Shown in pieces: positions 16,683 through 21,643 of a DNA stretch of 21,643 bases; positions within the stretch are counted from its first letter, which is position 1, and the number at the start of each line of letters is the position of its first letter. The stretch comes from an uncultured Chloroflexota bacterium. Lineage in GTDB: Bacteria; Chloroflexota; Anaerolineae; Caldilineales; Caldilineaceae. Both the position numbers and the translations under genes were made by a program. Under the pieces are notes generated by a model. It was not told the DNA's origin. It saw only the letters and a list, made by a program, of their open reading frames with translations, and made no database searches. The stretch is from NCBI GenBank assembly GCA_903879975.1, contig CAIRNL010000221.1:1-21643 (forward strand), written 5' to 3'.

Positions 16683-17783
16683 ATGGCGGGTGGACAGCGG
16701 ATCATAGCGAGCGGCAGTCTCGTGCTGGCGGCGACGTTGCTGGCAGGGTGCGGATTGTTTGGCGGCGCGACGACGGCGCCGACAGCGGCGCCAACGCGCA
16801 CGCCACTGCCGACGTTTACCCCGACAGCAATGGTGGCAGCACAGGTCGCCACCACGACAACGCCGATGGCGGTAGCCACTGCCACGGCCCTACAGCCCGT
16901 CACGGCAGGGGTGCCGGCCATCCAAGAGACACCGGCAGCCACAGCGCCGGCCACGCCGCTAACAGCACCCAAATCCCTCCTGATCATTACAGCCGATGCG
17001 GTCAATGTACGCGCCGCGCCATCTGTGGATGGCACCCTGGTCGCTCTGGCGACCAACGGCCAGCAGTTCGATGTCACAGGGCGCACAGCAGCGGGCGACT
17101 GGTGGCAGGTCTGCTGTGTGAACGGGCAGCCAGGCTGGGTCTTTGGTGAACTAGCAACGGTGACGGGCGGCGAGACAGCGCCGCTGATCGATGCAGCGCC
17201 GGCAGCAGTGGAGGCAGAGGCACCCCCCGCGGCGACGCCGGTAGCCGAGCCAGCCGCCACAGAACCACCCGTTGCGGCTGAACCCGGCACACCGCCCGAC
17301 CCAACCGCGTCGAGCGAAGGCTGGTTCGACCCCAACGCGCAGTACCAGATCGTGCACTTCAAAGTGTTGGGGCTGGCCGAGAACAACGGCGGCATCCGCG
17401 ACACGAGCGCGCAGCACCTGATCTTTTTGACCGTGCTCGACCAGAACGGCAATGGCGTGGACGGCGCCGTGGTGCGCAACCTGGTGGGGGAGAAGGGCGA
17501 GGTGACGACAGGCGCCAAGGGGCCGGGCAAGGCCGAGATTACGATGTACTACGAACCCTTCAAACTGACAGTGGCGGCTGACCCCTCCGGGCCGGTGACG
17601 AGCCAGGTCTCCAACCAGATGGGGCTGATCTTCCCGCACCTGCCTGACATTGTGGGCAAACTGGGCGATGCCAGCTATGAGTACGGCGCATGTCCAACGA
17701 TCGACGACCGCTGCCGGTGGCCGCTCTCCGATGTGAATTATGTGCATTTTTCATATGAAATTACCTTTCAAAAGGTGAAGTAG
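16683..17783 (+). CDS. SH3-domain lipoprotein
   Basis: The 366-residue protein starts MAGGQRIIASGSLVLAATLL and has a lipobox LAGC, so it is an exported lipid-anchored protein. A Thr/Pro/Ala-rich linker of about 70 residues (APTRTPLPTFTPTA and similar) follows. Residues about 97-160 are a bacterial SH3 domain (DAVNVRAAPSVDGTLVALAT, then GDWWQVCCVNGQPGWVFGEL), a fold that often binds cell-wall peptides. A second Ala/Pro-rich linker leads to a C-terminal domain (FKVLGLAENNGGIRDTSAQH, then LDQNGNGVDGAVVRNL) that looks like an Ig-like or carboxypeptidase-regulatory-like beta fold. It ends with two Cys in GACPTIDDRCRW. AGGAGGAG upstream supports the ATG at 16683; an earlier in-frame ATG at 16515 would bury the signal peptide. 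Confidence 0.88.
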   Translation: MAGGQRIIASGSLVLAATLLAGCGLFGGATTAPTAAPTRTPLPTFTPTAMVAAQVATTTTPMAVATATALQPVTAGVPAIQETPAATAPATPLTAPKSLLIITADAVNVRAAPSVDGTLVALATNGQQFDVTGRTAAGDWWQVCCVNGQPGWVFGELATVTGGETAPLIDAAPAAVEAEAPPAATPVAEPAATEPPVAAEPGTPPDPTASSEGWFDPNAQYQIVHFKVLGLAENNGGIRDTSAQHLIFLTVLDQNGNGVDGAVVRNLVGEKGEVTTGAKGPGKAEITMYYEPFKLTVAADPSGPVTSQVSNQMGLIFPHLPDIVGKLGDASYEYGACPTIDDRCRWPLSDVNYVHFSYEITFQKVK

Positions 17784-17808
17784 AGCGAGACGACAGGGGC
17801 GCAAGGGT

Positions 17809-17837
17809 TTGCCAGCATGGCCCCTTCGTGATATGCT
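17809..17837 (+). promoter_or_regulatory. Promoter of tRNA-Lys
   Basis: TTGCCA (17809-17814) and TATGCT (17832-17837) are separated by 17 bases. They match five and four of six consensus bases. Transcription would start near 17844, about seven bases before the mature tRNA. Confidence 0.6.
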
Positions 17838-17850
17838 GCAGATAAGGTAT

Positions 17851-17925
<75 letters not shown>

Positions 17926-17932
17926 GTACACA

Positions 17933-17982
17933 TGCAAAACAGTCCCCGTGCCCTCTTTCAGCGACACGGGTACTGTTTTGCA
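17933..17982 (+). terminator. Hairpin terminator downstream of tRNA-Lys
   Basis: Arms 17933-17950 and 17965-17982 pair over 17 of 18 positions (one C/T mismatch) with a 14-base loop. The 3' arm contains CTGTTTTGC, so it can end tRNA transcription. It lies inside the island, so the native terminator may have been displaced. Confidence 0.6.
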
Positions 17983-18130
17983 GCAGCGTACACACCTCAC
18001 GAAAGCGTTCACCCTGTTTGAACAAGACACTCAGTCGAGGGGCTTCATGCCGACCACGCTGCATTTCTACCGCCAGCGACTCGGACTGTTCTTTGCCTAC
18101 TGCACCCAAGAAAACGTCCTCCACATTGGA
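17981..18130 (+). pseudogene. Tyrosine recombinase/integrase N-terminal fragment
   Basis: The frame reads THLTKAFTLFEQDTQSRGF then MPTTLHFYRQRLGLFFAYCT and QENVLHI. This is the SAM-like core-binding start of phage-type tyrosine recombinases, where a long helix is followed by S/TxxTxxxYxxxL. After about residue 60 the similarity is lost, and a stop occurs at 18191-18193. The catalytic domain (R...HxxR...Y) is missing. Its place beside a tRNA attachment repeat fits the former integrase of this island. Confidence 0.5.
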
Positions 18131-18194
18131 GTACTACGCCGCCCGACAAGCGGCGCGAGGGTGGGCGTTGGTCACAAGAGAACCTCGGTATGAC

Positions 18195-18218
18195 AGGCGC
18201 CGAGGACGATCGGCGCCT
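18195..18218. repeat. 9-bp inverted repeat
   Basis: AGGCGCCGA (18195-18203) and TCGGCGCCT (18210-18218) form a stem with a six-base loop. It lies between the integrase stub and the antitoxin gene. It has no T-run, so it may be an operator or a decayed terminator. A TATACT at 18244-18249 could be the -10 of the antitoxin-toxin operon, but no -35 is recognisable. Confidence 0.5.
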
Positions 18219-18342
18219 CTACTGCGTTGGGGCTTGAGCGTGGTATACTGGCACCAGATGGAAACCGTTGTGTTGGCGACGAGGATCGAAACGGGCGTTC
18301 GCGCCGTCGGGTTGGTCGCCGTCCCCGTTTGGAGCTATTGCT

Positions 18343-18681
18343 ATGTCAACCATGACGCTGAATTTGCCCGCAGCTGTCAGAGACGAGGTATCTGCGGCGG
18401 TGGAAGCAGGCATCTATGCCGACGAAGAGGCCTTCGTGGCCGATGCCGTCCGCACGCTGCTCGCTGCGCGCCCCGATGTCAGGGAGGCCGTCGCCTGCCG
18501 GCTGGATGAGCGTGGAGTCTATTCGCTGGGCAAGGCGGCCGAATGGTCCAACCTGGATGTCGAGCAAATGAAGCTGGCGCTGCACCGACGCGAGATCGAA
18601 CGCACTGCGCCCGAGACACCGGAAGAAGTCGAGGCGATGGCCCGCGCTGCCCTGCGCACCTCCGGTAGAGACCAGTCGTGA
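18343..18681 (+). CDS. Antitoxin, ribbon-helix-helix plus UPF0175-like
   Basis: The 112-residue protein starts MSTMTLNLPAAVRDEVSAAV. This is a ribbon-helix-helix DNA-binding start like ParD-type antitoxins (a short beta strand LNLP followed by two helices, AFVADAVRTLLAARPDV). The middle, GVYSLGKAAEWSNLDVEQMK, resembles UPF0175 antitoxins (S-x-G-KAAE...). It should neutralise the adjacent PIN-domain toxin and repress the shared promoter. GGAG lies eight bases before the ATG at 18343; an ATG at 18352 is also possible. Its TGA overlaps the GTG start of the toxin frame (GTGA), so translation is coupled. Confidence 0.72.
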   Translation: MSTMTLNLPAAVRDEVSAAVEAGIYADEEAFVADAVRTLLAARPDVREAVACRLDERGVYSLGKAAEWSNLDVEQMKLALHRREIERTAPETPEEVEAMARAALRTSGRDQS

Positions 18682-19167
18682 GCGGGTTTGTCGTCGTCGA
18701 TGCTGACTTCCTGAGTTCGTTTCTGAAGATCGGGCGCCTAAGGTTCGGTCCAGTTCTACCAGGTTAACGAGGTCGTCATTGCGCCCGCCGTCTACCGCGA
18801 AGTAGCGCAGACAACGTTGCTGCCAGTACTATCCGCGTTGACATGGGTTCGGATCGAGGCCCCGCCGGCTGCAGCCGCACAGCGTCTTCGCAGGCAGGTC
18901 GAGTACAGCCAGCTCGGAGCTGGCGAACAGGAATCGATTGCCCTCACCGTCGACCGTGCCGATGCAGTGCTCCTCTGCAGCGATAACCGCGTTCGTCGTT
19001 TCGCCCAGGGTCTGGGCATCGAGGTGCTCAACATTGCGGCGTTATTGCTTGCCTGCAAGCTGGCTGGGGTACTCGACCAGGACGCGATTCGTCAGATCGT
19101 CGAGGAGCTGGGGCGTCTTGACTACTACCGTTTCCGCCAAGACGTGTTGGCAAAGTTGCTGGGTTGA
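18678..19167 (+). pseudogene. PIN-domain toxin (DUF3368-like), frameshifted
   Basis: From a GTG at 18678 the frame reads SGFVVVDADFLSSFLKIGRL, the DUF3368/PIN start with its first acidic Asp, but stops at TAA 18765-18767. Family sequence resumes one frame over at 18751 as QFYQVNEVVIAPAVYREVAQ and continues to the stop at 19167 with GAGEQESIALTVDRADAVLL, CSDNRVRRFAQGLGIEVLNI and DYYRFRQDVLAKLLG. It retains the later acidic residues of a PIN nuclease (Glu in GEQE, Asp in SDNRVR). One inserted base in about 18740-18755 explains the break. It is either an inactivated toxin or, less likely, a recoded one. Confidence 0.72.
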
Positions 19168-19201
19168 CCGACTCGAGCCCGTGATTATGTCGAAACACCG
19201 T

Positions 19202-19247
<46 letters not shown>

Positions 19248-19263
19248 ACACTGCGCACCTCCG

Positions 19264-19440
19264 GTGAATCCGCTCGATATCAAGGAGGGCACGACGGCAC
19301 CGACGACTGACATCTTGATACCAGTGGAGGAACTTGCGCAGTTCTGCCGCCGCAATGAGATCGATTACCTGGCGCTCTTCGGCTCTGCAAGTCGGGGCGA
19401 GATGCGCCCTGACACCCATGTCGACCGGGTGCATCTCTGA
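19264..19440 (+). pseudogene. Truncated MNT-type nucleotidyltransferase (MntA antitoxin-like)
   Basis: From a GTG at 19264 the frame reads VNPLDIKEGTTAPTTDILIP, VEELAQFCRRNEIDYLALFG, SASRGEMRPDTHVDR and then VHL-stop. LALFGSASRGEMRPD is the minimal nucleotidyltransferase motif (GSxxRGE followed by DxD). The second half of the domain is missing because an insertion-sequence end (GGGTGCATC...) begins at 19427, and its bases supply the final VHL and stop. The usual S-D-V-D acidic pair reads T-H-V-D, so one metal-binding Asp is lost as well. Such proteins are usually the antitoxin partner of a HEPN toxin, which is not seen here. Confidence 0.65.
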
Positions 19441-19444
19441 AAAT
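19427..19444 (+). repeat. IS terminal repeat, copy 1
   Basis: GGGTGCATCTCTGAAAAT occurs here and again in the same orientation at 21528-21545. It abuts the broken nucleotidyltransferase gene. In the orientation of the remnant open frame to its right (minus strand) it would be that element's right end. Confidence 0.75.
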
Positions 19445-19452
19445 CCATACTA

Positions 19453-19782
19453 TTATGCGGCCTGCAGTTGTGCGATAGATGCGAATGCCCCGCCAGGTTG
19501 AGCGGAGCCCTTGCGCACGATGTAGTTGTTGACGTTTGCAGCGAAAGTGCCATCCTGGAATGGCCCGACGGGTCTGGTGGCAGCTGGAAGTGTGTGCGGC
19601 TGAATTTGACTCGGAGCGCTGGTTGTCACCGTTGGCTGGTTCAGCACCGTGACCGTTTTGCGGAAGTCGGCGCTGAGCAGCCCCCAGGCAGCAGGCCAGC
19701 GGTTGCTTTGGATTAAACTGCGTAACATCAGGATCGCTTGACCGCCAGCGTTCGTCTCAAGAGTTAAACACCATGATAACAT
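19453..19782 (-). CDS. Unassigned open frame inside the IS remnant
   Basis: A 109-codon frame from the ATG at 19782 to TAA at 19453. It begins MLSWCLTLETNAGGQAILML and ends GGAFASIAQLQAA. I do not recognise it. Its base composition is GC-richer than the methyltransferase gene it overlaps by 19 bases, and its stop is eight bases from an IS terminus. It may be the 3' end of a transposase, joined by deletion to the cassette on its right. A second long open frame exists on the same strand, so real coding is uncertain. Confidence 0.25.
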   Translation of the reverse strand: MLSWCLTLETNAGGQAILMLRSLIQSNRWPAAWGLLSADFRKTVTVLNQPTVTTSAPSQIQPHTLPAATRPVGPFQDGTFAANVNNYIVRKGSAQPGGAFASIAQLQAA

Positions 19783-21185
19783 GAACGCAGTAGTACTAAT
19801 TTGCGCGAAGAATTAGGCAGAATGTCCTTGCGCACTTGCGTAAAATAACAGGAGAAAGCTTTCTCGAACAAATGTTCATGATAGCCTTCGAATATGTCAT
19901 CTCTGCTCCGCAGCAATCGCTGTACTTGTGGGTCATCTTTGGGCACAAACTCAATAATTAGCCAGCGACAGAGACTTGCAAGCCACGCAGCCATCCGATC
20001 AAAAGGCACGTTATATGTAATGGCGACATGATGTATTACGGCAAGCATGAGCACCAAGTCCACAGGACCGCGCTCGACTAAAGACATCCGTTCGTTCCCA
20101 GCAAATCCTAGCGCAGGTGTAGGATTTGTTAAGTCAAGCACTAAGGGGAGGAGGCGACTGGCTGAGGACTCACATACACGGCGATACATCATCTCAACAC
20201 AGCCCATATCGTAATCCCAGGCCACCGTCTGGCATTTGGGGGCTGCTTTGTTTACAATGTCCGTAAAGTACCCGGTGTTGGCACCCAAATCCCAAGCAGT
20301 CAATGGTTGCACTTGTGAAACATATTCAGCCACAATCTTCTTCTTTGCAGCTAAGGCATCTACCGTATAACTTGCTTCGGATTCATAATAGCTAGACCAT
20401 GTAGATGTAGTATCGACAAAGGATATTCCCTCAACAGTACGTTCAAGATCTTTAGCCAAGTTAGAAAGAGACTCGATGCTGAAACGGTTTCGTGTATCAG
20501 ATCTGAGCCTATCTTCCACTGCGATCCAGCGTTTCTGTGCCTGTACCTGAACGTATAAGTGCAGCAACAGTCGTATTCGCAGCCGAGCATGCCATGGCAA
20601 GAGCTTAACAACAAGATCTAGTGGAATACCATCGACATGAGAGCGCCAAAGTTGTAGCAGTCGGGGATCACAAAACGCCATCAATGTAAGCGGAGCCAGA
20701 AAGTGCTGACAGAACTGCCGGTATGCAGTCCAGGCAGTACCCGGCTGATAGCGCTGCAAAGACAGTGTATCAATTAGGAGCGGCCGACCATTGAGAAACT
20801 GAATGTTGTAAGCACTTGCGTCTTTAAGTATCATCCCGTTACTTAGCGCTTCTTGCTGAATCTTAAGTGTAACCAGGGCAGCGTCTTTCAGTTGACTGAA
20901 GCACCACTCGTAAGGATAAGACACAAATGGTAGTTGTTGCGGTTGAATAACTTTATAGACGCAAGTAGGAGATGCTGCACGCTCCGTATCAATTTCAGAA
21001 TGTGGAATGATCAGTCTATTAAGCTGCAACTGTTCATATAATCCAGAACCCATTAAGTAGTCATAATCCGCACGATAGCTTAGATTGACCTGCCTTAGCA
21101 CAACACCATCCTGAACATAGACAAATCCGTTAGGGTTACGAAACGACCCTGCAACGGGATGAGAGACTTTGCTTTCTGCGTTCAC
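19764..21185 (-). CDS. Kinase-like/SAM-dependent methyltransferase fusion protein
   Basis: A 473-residue protein in two parts. Residues about 1-200 (GFVYVQDGVVLRQVNLSYRA, SYPYEWCFSQLKDAALVTL, MILKDASAYNIQFLNGRPLL, IDTLSLQRYQPG) belong to a conserved N-terminal domain. Its KDxSxxNIQF...IDT pattern recalls the catalytic loop and metal motif of kinase-like folds; that comparison is my inference. Residues about 300-460 are a class I methyltransferase: motif I TAWDLGANTGYFTDI, motif II Asp in VAWDYD, then VDLVLMLAVIHHVAI. The gene starts at a GTG overlapping the TGA of the small membrane protein gene (GTGA), so the two are coupled. It is visibly AT-richer than the host genes (one 60-base line, 19801-19860, has 27 G/C). 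Relatives occur near surface-polysaccharide genes; the acceptor is unknown. Confidence 0.8.
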   Translation of the reverse strand: MNAESKVSHPVAGSFRNPNGFVYVQDGVVLRQVNLSYRADYDYLMGSGLYEQLQLNRLIIPHSEIDTERAASPTCVYKVIQPQQLPFVSYPYEWCFSQLKDAALVTLKIQQEALSNGMILKDASAYNIQFLNGRPLLIDTLSLQRYQPGTAWTAYRQFCQHFLAPLTLMAFCDPRLLQLWRSHVDGIPLDLVVKLLPWHARLRIRLLLHLYVQVQAQKRWIAVEDRLRSDTRNRFSIESLSNLAKDLERTVEGISFVDTTSTWSSYYESEASYTVDALAAKKKIVAEYVSQVQPLTAWDLGANTGYFTDIVNKAAPKCQTVAWDYDMGCVEMMYRRVCESSASRLLPLVLDLTNPTPALGFAGNERMSLVERGPVDLVLMLAVIHHVAITYNVPFDRMAAWLASLCRWLIIEFVPKDDPQVQRLLRSRDDIFEGYHEHLFEKAFSCYFTQVRKDILPNSSRKLVLLRSCYHGV

Positions 21186-21451
21186 TGGATTTTCGTAGTG
21201 TTTTCGTCATTCTCATCTTGGATTTTGCTGTCAGACGTCGATTTCGAAGCACTGTTATGTGATTTGAAGAACCGAACGATCCGCGACCAGAAGAGCGTGA
21301 TAGTTGCAAAGGCAGATAGCAACATTGCAATAAGCATTTGGGTCAGATAGCTTCCACTGCCAAAATCAAGATACGCATAGACTGGTCTTGTTAGCAGCAA
21401 GTAAAACAGAATAGAGCATACTAAAATTGTGATAATCGAATATCTATTCAT
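21182..21451 (-). CDS. Small two-helix membrane protein (YLDxGxGSY family)
   Basis: An 89-residue protein. MNRYSIITILVCSILFYLLL is a first membrane helix or signal anchor. AYLDFGSGSYLTQMLIAMLL is followed by a second helix (SAFATITLFWSRIVRFF), and the tail is polar and acidic. The YLDxGxGSYxxQ stretch followed by an FW-R/K-R-I helix end recurs in small proteins encoded beside methyltransferases and surface-polysaccharide genes; this is from memory of the family. It is the first gene of the two-gene AT-rich cassette and is translationally coupled to the fusion gene. A weak promoter may lie in 21452-21527 (TTGACA on the minus strand at about 21520-21525, poor -10). Function unknown. Confidence 0.7.
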   Translation of the reverse strand: MNRYSIITILVCSILFYLLLTRPVYAYLDFGSGSYLTQMLIAMLLSAFATITLFWSRIVRFFKSHNSASKSTSDSKIQDENDENTTKIQ

Positions 21452-21567
21452 CGTTGTTATTTCACACTTCGATATTAACAGTTAAGCCCATTGGTCAGAA
21501 ATTAAGGAATTGCGGCATTTGTCAAATGGGTGCATCTCTGAAAATACGGAGCGGTGTTTGACAAAAA

Positions 21568-21625
21568 GATAGCCTTACGTCAGAGTAGATGGTCTACGAA
21601 AATCACACTCAAAACGGAGGCTATC
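21568..21625 (+). promoter_or_regulatory. Possible ribosome-site-sequestering inverted repeat of the IS
   Basis: GATAGCCT (21568-21575) is complementary to AGGCTATC (21618-21625), which overlaps the GGAGG ribosome site at 21616-21620. A small GTAGA/TCTAC hairpin lies between (21585-21597). A transcript entering from outside would contain both arms and hide the site. A transcript from the internal TTGACA would start after the first arm. Confidence 0.4.
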
Positions 21626-21626
21626 A

Positions 21627-21643
21627 ATGGAATATTGCCACAC
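21627..21643 (+). CDS. Probable transposase, first codons only
   Basis: The ATG at 21627 follows AACGGAGG with six bases between and reads MEYCH before the window ends. Its position 99 bases inside an IS terminus makes a transposase the obvious guess, but no domain is visible. Confidence 0.4.

Larger units (their letters stand above)
19427..19790 (-). mobile_element. Insertion sequence remnant (right end)
   Basis: The segment begins with the 18-bp terminal sequence shared with the IS end at 21528. It contains a minus-strand open frame that stops eight bases inside that terminus, as transposase genes often do. No matching opposite end is found within 1.5 kb to the right, and unrelated AT-rich genes begin near 19764. 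The element is therefore probably truncated. The right boundary is approximate. Confidence 0.45.
21528..21643 (+). mobile_element. Insertion sequence, left end (continues past window)
   Basis: The second copy of GGGTGCATCTCTGAAAAT (21528-21545) is followed by 81 bases and then a start codon with a strong ribosome site, the usual layout of an IS left end. A TTGACA at 21558-21563 may be the transposase -35; the -10 is weak. The element runs off the window, so its family and other end cannot be told. Confidence 0.65.

Noticed and set aside
15221..17149. Plus-strand open frame of 642 codons opposite the MutS-like gene
   Set aside because: It is antisense to the conserved MutS ATPase and then runs into the lipoprotein gene in another frame. 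The composition is that of a shadow frame.
16481..17530. N-terminal extension of the MutS-like open frame by 350 codons
   Set aside because: The extension is antisense to the SH3 lipoprotein, has no homology, and the ATG at 16480 begins a plausible protein start with a -10 box just ahead.

Overview
The window (21,643 bases, mostly GC-rich) looks like a chromosomal segment of a Chloroflexota bacterium, probably of the Caldilineae/Anaerolineae type. This is an inference from style: a lipoprotein with a long Thr/Pro/Ala-rich linker after the lipobox, a two-gene pyruvate:ferredoxin oxidoreductase, a LacI-controlled sugar ABC locus with Gfo/Idh/MocA and ThuA genes, and a membrane-anchored MutS-like ATPase. 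No rRNA or marker gene here fixes the taxon.

Bases 1-6587: a sugar-phosphate isomerase/epimerase gene cut by the window edge (minus) is divergent from a short transcription terminator Rho gene (plus). A two-gene operon follows. It encodes an alpha-gamma 2-oxoacid:ferredoxin oxidoreductase chain that ends in a pair of CBS domains, and a delta-beta chain carrying the ferredoxin-type clusters and the thiamine diphosphate site. A near-perfect bidirectional hairpin terminator closes the operon.

Bases 6608-13085 (all minus): a sugar catabolism locus transcribed right to left. The order is LacI-type repressor, Tat/lipoprotein solute-binding protein, two permeases, Gfo/Idh/MocA oxidoreductase and ThuA-like protein. 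A strong promoter with a 42-bp perfect palindrome at its start site lies ahead of the repressor gene, so the whole locus may be autoregulated. Two hairpins separate the binding-protein gene from the permease genes. No transport ATPase is encoded here.

Bases 13166-17783: a GNAT acetyltransferase (minus), a 5'-truncated flavoprotein remnant, a decayed insertion-sequence-like remnant, a MutS-family ATPase with predicted membrane helices (minus), and a divergent SH3-domain lipoprotein (plus).

Bases 17851-21643: an accessory region. An intact tRNA-Lys(TTT) is followed about 1.3 kb later by a second copy of its last 46 bases. This marks a small tRNA-integrated island holding an integrase stub, an antitoxin gene and a frameshifted PIN toxin. 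Beyond it is a nucleotidyltransferase fragment cut off by an insertion-sequence end. An AT-rich two-gene cassette (small membrane protein plus kinase-like/methyltransferase fusion) lies between two copies of the same 18-bp IS terminal sequence. The window ends in the left end of a second IS copy, a few codons into its presumed transposase.
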